A stretch of 5,411 nt of DNA from Thermotoga sp. (GTDB taxonomy: Bacteria > Thermotogota > Thermotogae > B21-G9). Positions 1-5,392 of the stretch are shown here, piece after piece. Every line of letters begins with the position of its first letter. Position 1 is the stretch's first letter. Where the stretch lies: positions 1-5,411 of the forward strand of contig QNAU01000096.1 of NCBI GenBank assembly GCA_003641545.1, written 5' to 3'. Below the pieces are notes generated by a model that saw nothing but the letters and a program-made list of their open reading frames with translations, was not told the DNA's origin and searched no databases. A program made the position numbers and the translations under genes.

Positions 1-703
1 GAAAAGAATGATGGCGGAATTCGATGAACATGAGGTCAAGCATATGTTGGTCCTCAGGATGAAACCTGGGGATTTTTTGAGATTCACCGATGGCGATGGC
101 AAAATATTCTCCGGCGTTTTAACGGAGATCGACAGGAAGAAGTTAACTTCGAAAGCGAAAATCCAGGGGATAGAATCTTACAGGAGAAGGCGAGAAAGAT
201 CCCTCGGACTGTGCATCCCTCATTCCAGATGGAGTAGAATGAAATTCGCGATTGAGAAATCGGTGGAACTCGGAGCAGATCTTCTAATCACCTGCAGGAT
301 GGATAGATCGAACTTTGAAGTCGGTGAAAGGAAGATAAAGTTGTTCGTGCGAAATGTTATAAAACAGTGCGAAACCCCATTTTTTCCAAAGGTGTTGAAT
401 TTCAACAACCTCGCTGAATTGCTTGATTGGTGCAACGAAAACGCCACAACCTTGGTTCATCTCTCCAAAGATGGTGTCAGTCCGAGAAAACTGCTGGATT
501 CAGTGAATGGAGGAAATGTCGTTCTTCTGGCAGGACCGGAAGGTGGATTCTCCCATAACGAACTTCAGAAATTGCTCGAAAGATCCAGGGGAATGAACCT
601 CGGCTTCAGGACCTTGAGATTCGAAACCGCACTTTTGACTGCTCTGATAATCCTCTCCTATGAAATGAACCTTCTTTGGGGCTTCGAGAAAATCGAAGGT
701 TGA
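1..703 (+). CDS. rsmE: 16S rRNA (uracil-N3)-methyltransferase, RsmE family, 5' partial
   Basis: RsmE methylates N3 of U1498 (E. coli numbering) in 16S rRNA, using S-adenosylmethionine, in the cytoplasm. The frame stays open to the left edge. Two adjacent ATGs at 8 and 11 are possible starts, but family members normally have some ten more N-terminal residues ending in a segment like 'FDEREAHHM'. Here 'FDEHEVKHM' appears almost at once, so I infer that the true start lies upstream. Counting from the ATG at 8, residues 1-60 fit the PUA-like RNA-binding domain. Residues 70-225 fit the SPOUT trefoil-knot domain, with the cofactor-loop hallmarks GPEGGFS (176-182) and LGFRTLRFETA (198-208). The helix usually reading 'REAAxQxxR' reads RNVIKQCET (115-123), losing a conserved Glu and Arg. 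The gene ends at TGA 701-703, 123 bp before the transporter operon, and is probably a separate transcription unit. The family call is secure. Confidence 0.93.
   Translation, partial: KRMMAEFDEHEVKHMLVLRMKPGDFLRFTDGDGKIFSGVLTEIDRKKLTSKAKIQGIESYRRRRERSLGLCIPHSRWSRMKFAIEKSVELGADLLITCRMDRSNFEVGERKIKLFVRNVIKQCETPFFPKVLNFNNLAELLDWCNENATTLVHLSKDGVSPRKLLDSVNGGNVVLLAGPEGGFSHNELQKLLERSRGMNLGFRTLRFETALLTALIILSYEMNLLWGFEKIEG
668..701 (+). terminator. Weak hairpin(s) at the 3' end of rsmE, possible terminator
   Basis: Two overlapping, mutually exclusive perfect inverted repeats occur here: AACCTTC (668-674) with GAAGGTT (695-701), and CTTCGA (682-687) with TCGAAG (693-698) around a 5-nt loop. The following DNA (702-745) is T-rich but has no uninterrupted T run directly after the stem, so this is not a classical intrinsic terminator. 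It sits inside the last codons of rsmE. It is offered only as the best termination candidate between rsmE and the operon promoter. Confidence 0.22.
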
Positions 704-756
704 TTGTATCTGTTTTCACTTTATCTTTCGTTTACTTTCATTTCTATGGAAAAATA

Positions 757-787
757 TTTACGAATAATGCCCTCGATGTGATAAAAT
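757..787 (+). promoter_or_regulatory. Candidate sigma-A promoter of the transporter operon
   Basis: TTTACG (757-762, 4/6 to TTGACA) is followed 17 bp later by GATAAA (780-785, 4/6 to TATAAT), which has TG at 777-778 in the extended -10 position. A shifted reading uses TAAAAT (782-787, 5/6) with a 19-bp spacer. Either would start transcription near 792-795 and give a leader of about 32-35 nt. It lies in the only sizeable gap upstream of the operon, in AT-rich DNA. A weaker alternative is TTTACT (731-736) with TATTTA (755-760). This is an inference from consensus matching only. Confidence 0.5.
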
Positions 788-804
788 ATTTTTTGACTCA
801 CATC
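775..804. repeat. Perfect 7-bp inverted repeat over the -10 region, candidate operator
   Basis: GATGTGA (775-781) and TCACATC (798-804) are exact reverse complements separated by 16 bp, with arm centres 23 bp apart. The left arm covers the extended -10 and the right arm lies just past the expected transcription start. If the promoter call is right, the left arm is not transcribed, so the repeat would act as DNA (operator) rather than as an RNA hairpin. The arms resemble CRP-type half-sites TGTGA/TCACA, but the 16-bp gap is far from the 6 bp of a CRP site. No regulator gene is present in the window. Confidence 0.45.
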
Positions 805-812
805 ATAACCTT

Positions 813-820
813 GGGGGGTG
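813..820 (+). promoter_or_regulatory. Ribosome binding site of the solute-binding protein gene
   Basis: GGGGGGTG pairs with the 16S tail CACCUCC along its length if one G-U wobble replaces the usual A-U pair. It ends 6 nt before ATG 827. An in-frame GTG at 818 lies inside this site and therefore cannot be the start. This fixes translation at 827. Confidence 0.75.
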
Positions 821-826
821 TTATCC

Positions 827-1990
827 ATGAGGAAGTTTTACCTGATCCTTTCCCTTGTCTTCGTTCTTATGGTGATTCCCGCTTTGAGTTTCGCACAGGA
901 GGATGTTCCGGTCAAAGTGAGGCTCAGGATGCTTGTCGCGGGAGATCAGAACATGGTCGATTTCTTCCAATACGAGATAGCGCCGTTGTTTGAAAAGATG
1001 TATCCCAACGTCAGGGTCTACGTCATAGGCACGGGACCAGGTCCTGCAGGTTCAAGGGCAATAGTTGATAAGCTGAGGATAGAGAAAGAATCCGGCAAGG
1101 ACAAGTGGGATATAGACGTAGCCATTCTGCACGAAATTGGAGTGGTTTGGGCTTTGAAGGAGGGACTTCTGAGAAAGTTCACGGACTTTCTCATAGCGAA
1201 AAGACTGACTGTGAGAAACACCGACAAGATGGCTCTCGGAGTGAACATAGATGGATACGTCATGCCAATGTTCCACAGTCAAACCGCCCTTGCATACAAT
1301 CCGGATTACGTGAAAGATCCTCCCAAATCGTATGAGGAGCTCGTTAAGTGGGTTAAGGAACACCCTGGAAAATTTGGATACAACGGTATAAAACATGGTG
1401 CATCGGGTATATCCTTCGTCGCGGGCTGGCTGTACTGGAAATCGAAGAATCCGGATGTTCTGATGAACGGACCATACGACAAAAAGTATGAGGAAGATTG
1501 GGAAGCCATATTCAAGGAACTCAAGGAGTTCAACAAATACGTCACCATGACATCCGGAAATGCGGGAACCCTCGACATGCTAAATCGTGGTGAAATATGG
1601 ATGGGACCGGTGTGGGTCGACATGTTCTACACCTGGATAAGGGAAGGAAGAATGGATCCGAAGATAAAGCTCCTCATCCCAGCGCCCGGTATGCCTGGAC
1701 AACCGATGCACTACACGATTCCGTTGAAAGCCAGGAATGCGGATTATGCTCTGAGATTGATAGATTTCGTCTCCTCCCCGAAGATACACGCTAAATTCAT
1801 AGTTGAAAAGTTCAACTGGTATCCTGCGATAGGTGATGAATACGTAAAACCGTATCTATCCAAAGAGACATTGAACAGTCTCTACAGAGATATAAAACCG
1901 GATGATCTTCTGAAGTACGGTAAACCATTCCCACTCACCGGATATTTCGAGGACATGCTGGAGGCATACGAGAGATGGGTTGAAAAATGA
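827..1990 (+). CDS. ABC transporter extracellular solute-binding protein (family 1 / YnjB-like)
   Basis: Secreted ligand-capturing subunit of the importer encoded by the next three genes. It has 387 residues. ATG 827 is chosen because it follows a strong ribosome binding site and begins a typical signal peptide: RK at 2-3, a hydrophobic core about 4-20, and probable signal peptidase I cleavage after SFA (21-23). There is no cysteine anywhere in the protein, so it is not a lipoprotein and is probably free in the periplasm. The mature part has the layout of family 1 binding proteins: a first lobe (30-150), a crossover near SQTALAYNPDYVKDPPKSYE (151-170), and a second lobe rich in Trp/Tyr (WLYW 201-204; WMGPVW 258-263). 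The 'PPKSYEELVKWVKEHPGKFGY' stretch (165-185) recalls E. coli YnjB. The ligand is unknown; polyamine, metal-chelate, phosphonate, vitamin-like and carbohydrate ligands all remain possible. The gene is followed by a 75-bp gap containing a large hairpin. Confidence 0.88.
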   Translation: MRKFYLILSLVFVLMVIPALSFAQEDVPVKVRLRMLVAGDQNMVDFFQYEIAPLFEKMYPNVRVYVIGTGPGPAGSRAIVDKLRIEKESGKDKWDIDVAILHEIGVVWALKEGLLRKFTDFLIAKRLTVRNTDKMALGVNIDGYVMPMFHSQTALAYNPDYVKDPPKSYEELVKWVKEHPGKFGYNGIKHGASGISFVAGWLYWKSKNPDVLMNGPYDKKYEEDWEAIFKELKEFNKYVTMTSGNAGTLDMLNRGEIWMGPVWVDMFYTWIREGRMDPKIKLLIPAPGMPGQPMHYTIPLKARNADYALRLIDFVSSPKIHAKFIVEKFNWYPAIGDEYVKPYLSKETLNSLYRDIKPDDLLKYGKPFPLTGYFEDMLEAYERWVEK

Positions 1991-1999
1991 TCCATCCTC

Positions 2000-2039
2000 A
2001 TGGGGATCCCATCTTACTTACCCGGATGGGATCCCCATC
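2000..2039. repeat. 14-bp perfect inverted repeat between binding-protein and permease genes
   Basis: ATGGGGATCCCATC (2000-2013) is the exact reverse complement of GATGGGATCCCCAT (2025-2038), around an 11-nt loop (2014-2024). The RNA hairpin would have 8 G-C and 6 A-U pairs plus a possible U-G pair. It begins 9 nt after the binding-protein stop codon. No T run follows, so it is not a standard intrinsic terminator. The position matches the intercistronic stem-loops, such as that between malE and malF, that protect binding-protein mRNA and keep its level above that of the permeases. Each arm is also a short palindrome of the form ATGGG-N3-CCCAT (2000-2012, 2026-2038), so two small hairpins or two protein-binding sites are alternatives. 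Confidence 0.85.
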
Positions 2040-2053
2040 TACTTGGTAATATC

Positions 2054-2061
2054 AGGGGTGA
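2054..2061 (+). promoter_or_regulatory. Ribosome binding site deciding the start of the first permease
   Basis: AGGGGTGA lies 4 nt before ATG 2066 and matches the consensus GGAGGTGA with wobble pairing. The same frame is open back to an ATG at 2000, but that codon lies in the left arm of the hairpin with no ribosome binding site, and the extra 22 residues do not look like a permease N-terminus. The start at 2066 is preferred. Confidence 0.75.
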
Positions 2062-2065
2062 TTCA

Positions 2066-2896
2066 ATGGACGAAAGAGAGAAGAGCACGGTGGGTTTTCT
2101 GTTGATCTTACCTGCGTTGACCATACTTGCAGTCCTTTACATATATCCTCTTGTGAGATCCATAGCTGTGAGTTTCACAACGGATGAGGGAGTCCTTACC
2201 TTTGCCAACTATAAGAAGGTTTTCGATCTGTATCTGAAGGACATACTGTATACCCTTTTCATAACCGCGATAACGGTTGGTATAACCTTCGTGATCTCCA
2301 TAATCATATCCAGTTATCTGAGATTCAAGGAGTGGAAATTTCTGGATTACATGTATCGTCTTCCGCTCTTCATCCCATTTCTCATCGTGGGACACGCGAT
2401 GAGAATATTCTTAGCACCACACGGCACACTGAACTCCCTTCTCACGAGGCTACTGGGTATGAAGGAATTGCCTGGATTATCCGGATCGTGGGTTGGTCTT
2501 GTGATAACCTTTGTCTGGGTCATGACACCGTTCTCGACCCTCATAATTCTCGGTGCATTCAGGGCACTGGATGATTCTTACATAGAAGCCGCCATAAATC
2601 TTGGGAGTTCGAAGTGGAAGGTGATAAAGGACATAATGATACCGTTGACGAGACCATCCATAATGGTAGCACTGGTTCTAACATTCGTCAGAACGATAAG
2701 CAGTTTGACGATCCCCCTGATGGTCGGACCGAACAAACCGAACATGATAACGGTAGATATGATGTTCAGAGTCAACTACTTCAGGGATTGGGGTGTTGCC
2801 AACGCTCTCGGAGTCATATCCTACTTGATAGTTCTCGGATTGGCAGTCTACTATTTGAAATTCATGATGGCTGAAAGAGGGGGACTGAAAGCTTGA
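2066..2896 (+). CDS. ABC transporter permease, first subunit (BPD_transp_1 family)
   Basis: One of the two membrane subunits forming the translocation path of the importer. The 276-residue protein has about six hydrophobic helices (roughly residues 10-31, 60-84, 98-116, 143-164, 199-221 and 245-265). The cytoplasmic EAA loop, EAAINLGSSKWKVIKDI (174-190) followed by MIP, docks onto the ATPase. The loop reads 'NLG' where MalF/MalG-type sugar permeases usually have 'DG'. The Asn/Asp-Leu-Gly form is typical of PotB/PotC, iron, phosphonate and YnjC-like permeases. The length and single N-terminal helix before the core fit a PotB-like subunit rather than a long MalF. The start at 2066 is set by its ribosome binding site. 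The 3' end overlaps the second permease by 4 nt, indicating translational coupling. The family is certain; the substrate is not. Confidence 0.92.
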   Translation: MDEREKSTVGFLLILPALTILAVLYIYPLVRSIAVSFTTDEGVLTFANYKKVFDLYLKDILYTLFITAITVGITFVISIIISSYLRFKEWKFLDYMYRLPLFIPFLIVGHAMRIFLAPHGTLNSLLTRLLGMKELPGLSGSWVGLVITFVWVMTPFSTLIILGAFRALDDSYIEAAINLGSSKWKVIKDIMIPLTRPSIMVALVLTFVRTISSLTIPLMVGPNKPNMITVDMMFRVNYFRDWGVANALGVISYLIVLGLAVYYLKFMMAERGGLKA

Positions 2897-3699
2897 AGAT
2901 GAATCCGTGGAGAGTAACGCTCAGGGTGATCGCCATCCTTCTCATCCTGGTCATACTCATAGGTCCACTCGTGGGAGTTGTGCTGTGGAGTTTCGCGGAG
3001 AGGTGGTATTGGCCCAGCCCTATACCACAGGATTTCGGTTTGAGATTTTGGAAACAGGTCTTCTCACAGGGAAGAGTCCTCGACTCCATATTGCTCAGTC
3101 TGACGATAGCAATCATAACGGTCGGGTTTTCGCTTGCTCTGGCAATCCCAGCAGCTTACGGTTTCGCTCGATACAGAATACCGCTTGAAAGAATCTTACT
3201 CGTTCTTTTCCTCATGCCTCAGGCTTTTCCACAGCTACCTATATTCATAAATCTGGCATCCACGTTCAGCAAGATAGGATTGGGTGGAAACATGTGGGGT
3301 ATAATACTCGCTCACACGATGGCATCCTTAGTGTTCTCAGTCTGGATAGTCACAGCAACTTTCAAAGCCATACCAGTCGAACTCGAACAAGTCGCCAGAA
3401 ATCTCGGAGCGAGCAGGTTCAGAACTTTTCTGACCATAACTTTACCCTTGGCAGTTCCAGGATTGATCGCATCTTCCATCTTCGTTTTTCTGTGGTCGAT
3501 GGGTGAATTCACCGCTGCTTTCTTCATAGGTGCACCTTTCATCCAAACCGCAACGGTGTTGATGTACACCGCGAGTATGGGATACAATCTTCAGATAGCA
3601 TCCGCGATAGCCATACTCCTGATCATCCCATCGATAATATTCATGGTAATAATAGAGAGATATCTGAAGGCGGAATACATAGCAGGTTTGGGAGGTTGA
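2893..3699 (+). CDS. ABC transporter permease, second subunit (BPD_transp_1 family)
   Basis: Partner membrane subunit of the importer, 268 residues, with about six hydrophobic helices (roughly 10-33, 65-90, 100-122, 133-158, 186-206 and 235-255). Its EAA loop is EQVARNLGASRFRTF (165-179) followed by TITLP. The 'NLGAS' form again fits PotC / iron / phosphonate-type permeases better than MalG. The start is TTG 2893, overlapping the previous stop as TTGA. An in-frame ATG at 2899 is the alternative. The purine-rich GAGGGGG at 2877-2883 is 9 nt from the TTG but 15 nt from the ATG, which favours TTG. The two proteins would differ by only two residues. The last two glycine codons double as the ribosome binding site (GGAGGT, 3691-3696) of the ATPase gene, so the three cistrons are tightly coupled. 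Confidence 0.91.
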   Translation: MKMNPWRVTLRVIAILLILVILIGPLVGVVLWSFAERWYWPSPIPQDFGLRFWKQVFSQGRVLDSILLSLTIAIITVGFSLALAIPAAYGFARYRIPLERILLVLFLMPQAFPQLPIFINLASTFSKIGLGGNMWGIILAHTMASLVFSVWIVTATFKAIPVELEQVARNLGASRFRTFLTITLPLAVPGLIASSIFVFLWSMGEFTAAFFIGAPFIQTATVLMYTASMGYNLQIASAIAILLIIPSIIFMVIIERYLKAEYIAGLGG

Positions 3700-3703
3700 A
3701 ACG

Positions 3704-4738
3704 ATGGTTGTTCTGGAAACGAGAAATTTGAAGAAATACTATGGAAAAGTGCATGCTCTGGATGATGTTTCGATAGATGTTGAGGAGGGGGAACTCCTCG
3801 CGGTCATCGGTCCGAGTGGATCTGGAAAGACAACCTTTCTGAGATCGATCGCTGGCTTCGTAAAATTGGATGCGGGAAGTATAAAACTCCATGGAAGGGA
3901 TATAACGAATCTTCCACCGGAGAAGAGGAATGTTGCCATGTTCTTTCAGAATTACGCCCTTTGGCCTCACATGAACGTGTTCGACAATGTCGCGTACGGT
4001 TTGAAGCTGAGAAAACTGCCGAAAGATGAGATAGAGGAAAGGGTTCACAAGATTCTGAAACTTCTCGACATAGAGGATCTGGTGAACAGGAAACCGAATC
4101 AATTATCGGGAGGACAGCAGCAGAGAGTTGCACTCGCCAGAGCCATCGTCGTTGAACCGGAGCTTCTCCTTTTGGATGAACCTTTGTCCAACCTGGATGC
4201 AAAGATAAGAATGAGGATAAGGTTCGAGATAAAGGCTCTCCAGAAGAGGTTGAACCTTGCGACCATATACGTCACGCACGATCAAGAGGAGGCGTTGAGT
4301 ATAGCAGATAAGATAGCGATCATGCATCTTGGAAAGGTCTTACAGGTTGGGAAACCCGAGGAAGTTTACAGAAATCCAGCCAATTTCTTCGTGGCTGATT
4401 TCATAGGAACGAACAGCGTCATAATTGTCCACGGAAAGGATGGAAAGGTCCAAATCGGGAACAGAACCTTTAATCTTCCCGCTGGTTCGAAGTATGCGAG
4501 GATCGTCGTAAGATCGGATGAAGTTACCATATCGTCTGAAGAACCGAAGGAAGAAAAAGGTTTAACGATAAGTGGGAAGATAATGGGTAGGTTGTACATG
4601 GGTTCAAAATACAGATACGAGATAGAAATAGAGGAAAGCAATGATCCGCTTTTTGTTAATTCCCAGAACATTTACGATGTTGGAAGTGAGGTCTATGTGA
4701 TCATTCCAGACGGGAGTTTCTTCGTATACGAGGTGTAA
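3704..4738 (+). CDS. ABC transporter ATP-binding protein, PotA/FbpC-like with C-terminal TOBE-type domain
   Basis: ATPase that powers the importer from the cytoplasmic side, presumably as a homodimer. All motifs of an active nucleotide-binding domain are present in its 344 residues: aromatic A-loop Tyr13, Walker A GPSGSGKTT (36-44), Q-loop Gln82, signature LSGGQQQ (134-140), Walker B LLLLDEP (154-160), D-loop SNLDA (162-166) and switch His192. The core ends near 'FFVADFIGTNS' (228-238). Residues about 240-344 form a beta-rich tail with 'VVRSDEVTI' (268-276), as in the TOBE regions of PotA, UgpC, MalK and FbpC. Those regions can bind regulators or trans-inhibiting substrate; whether this one does is unknown. 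ATG 3704 follows GGAGGT (3691-3696) at 7 nt and lies 4 nt after the permease stop. The tail looks shorter and more divergent than a MalK tail, which agrees with a non-maltose substrate. Confidence 0.94.
   Translation: MVVLETRNLKKYYGKVHALDDVSIDVEEGELLAVIGPSGSGKTTFLRSIAGFVKLDAGSIKLHGRDITNLPPEKRNVAMFFQNYALWPHMNVFDNVAYGLKLRKLPKDEIEERVHKILKLLDIEDLVNRKPNQLSGGQQQRVALARAIVVEPELLLLDEPLSNLDAKIRMRIRFEIKALQKRLNLATIYVTHDQEEALSIADKIAIMHLGKVLQVGKPEEVYRNPANFFVADFIGTNSVIIVHGKDGKVQIGNRTFNLPAGSKYARIVVRSDEVTISSEEPKEEKGLTISGKIMGRLYMGSKYRYEIEIEESNDPLFVNSQNIYDVGSEVYVIIPDGSFFVYEV
4730..4735 (+). promoter_or_regulatory. Ribosome binding site supporting a TTG start
   Basis: GAGGTG inside the last codons of the ATPase gene lies 6 nt before TTG 4742. 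The spacing equals that of the solute-binding protein gene. No ATG or GTG exists in frame between the ATPase stop and the conserved GDVHG motif, so this site decides the start. Confidence 0.75.
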
Positions 4739-4741
4739 GAT

Positions 4742-5365
4742 TTGGCTGTATATGCCATAGGTGATGTACATGGATGCCTTGATTCACTCGAGAAGCTCTT
4801 CAACATCCTTCCGTTATCTTCGGAAGATGAGTTAATATTCCTCGGTGATTACATAGACAGGGGACCGGACAGCAAAGGTGTCATAAATTTTCTGATTTCG
4901 CTCTCCAAAGAATACAGATGCATTTTCATCCGGGGAAACCATGAAGAAATGTTCCTGAACGCGGTTCTACATGGAAAAGATGTTGAACTGTGGTATTACA
5001 ACGGTGCCTTCGCAACGGTGAGAAGTTACGGCTCGATCGCCAGCATACCTGGGGATCACATAGATTTCATATCGTCCACCATCTACTATCACATCCTGGG
5101 CAACTTTCTCTTCGTTCATGCGGGTGTTAAACCAGGTATTCCTCTTGAGGATCAATCAGAATTCGATCTGACATGGATAAGGGATGAGTTCATATACAGT
5201 TCGGATCCCCTTCCAGGTTTCAAGATCATCTTCGGACATACTCCATTCGAAAAACCTTTGGTGATGAAGGACAAGATCGGTATAGATACTGGATGTGTCT
5301 ATGGAGGCAAGTTGACCGCCTTGAAGATCGAAAACATGCGTTTCTATCAGGTCGAATGCAGGTGA
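4742..5365 (+). CDS. PPP-family metallophosphatase (bacterial Ser/Thr protein phosphatase / Ap4A-hydrolase-like)
   Basis: Predicted cytoplasmic dinuclear-metal phosphoesterase of 207 residues with no signal peptide. The complete PPP signature is visible in order: GDVHG (7-11), GDYIDRG (35-41), GNHE (65-68), VHAG with metal-ligand His126, and GHT with His166. It ends with the conserved IDTGCVYGG (181-189). The length is close to lambda-type protein phosphatase (about 220) and shorter than ApaH (about 280). Substrates could be phosphoproteins, diadenosine tetraphosphate or small phosphate esters; sequence alone does not decide. It starts at TTG 4742, 3 nt after the ATPase stop, with its ribosome binding site inside the ATPase gene, so it is almost certainly co-translated with the importer. 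Its role there is unknown: it might act on a phosphorylated regulator or imported compound, or be a housekeeping gene carried in the operon. Confidence 0.9.
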   Translation: MAVYAIGDVHGCLDSLEKLFNILPLSSEDELIFLGDYIDRGPDSKGVINFLISLSKEYRCIFIRGNHEEMFLNAVLHGKDVELWYYNGAFATVRSYGSIASIPGDHIDFISSTIYYHILGNFLFVHAGVKPGIPLEDQSEFDLTWIRDEFIYSSDPLPGFKIIFGHTPFEKPLVMKDKIGIDTGCVYGGKLTALKIENMRFYQVECR

Positions 5366-5381
5366 TAGGATACAAGGGGAA

Positions 5382-5387
5382 AGGTGA
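5382..5387 (+). promoter_or_regulatory. Ribosome binding site of the gene leaving the window
   Basis: AGGTGA lies 5 nt before ATG 5393, in the 27-nt gap after the phosphatase. The spacing matches the other genes of the operon and argues against the GTG at 5389, which would be only 1 nt from the site. Confidence 0.6.
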
Positions 5388-5392
5388 AGTGA

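Noticed and set aside
793..798. TTGACT as a -35 box
   Set aside because: The DNA 17 bp downstream is the G-rich ribosome binding site and contains no -10-like sequence.
805..824. ATAAC / GTTAT hairpin with the ribosome binding site in its loop, as an RNA switch
   Set aside because: A 5-bp, mostly A-U stem with a 10-nt loop would be too weak, especially in a thermophile.
818..826. GTG at 818 as the start of the solute-binding protein (three extra residues)
   Set aside because: The GTG lies inside the ribosome binding site GGGGGGTG. ATG 827 has ideal spacing and begins a standard signal peptide.
676..993. Overlapping + strand open frame of 105 codons spanning the promoter and signal-peptide region
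   Set aside because: It runs in another frame across rsmE, the intergenic promoter and the binding-protein gene. It has no ribosome binding site and no recognisable domain.
2000..2039. The large hairpin as an intrinsic terminator ending the operon
   Set aside because: There is no T tract after the stem, and the genes downstream are the partners needed for the same importer. Partial attenuation remains possible.
2000..2065. ATG at 2000 as the start of the first permease
   Set aside because: It lies in the left arm of the hairpin with no ribosome binding site, and the added residues have no permease character. ATG 2066 has a good site.
3782..3799. GAGGAG / CTCCTC inverted repeat in the ATPase gene
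   Set aside because: It encodes the conserved EEGELL stretch before Walker A. Codon choice explains it.
3641..4102. Minus-strand open frame of 153 codons opposite the ATPase
   Set aside because: It is antisense to the conserved ATPase and second permease genes, with composition and lack of motifs expected of a mirror frame.
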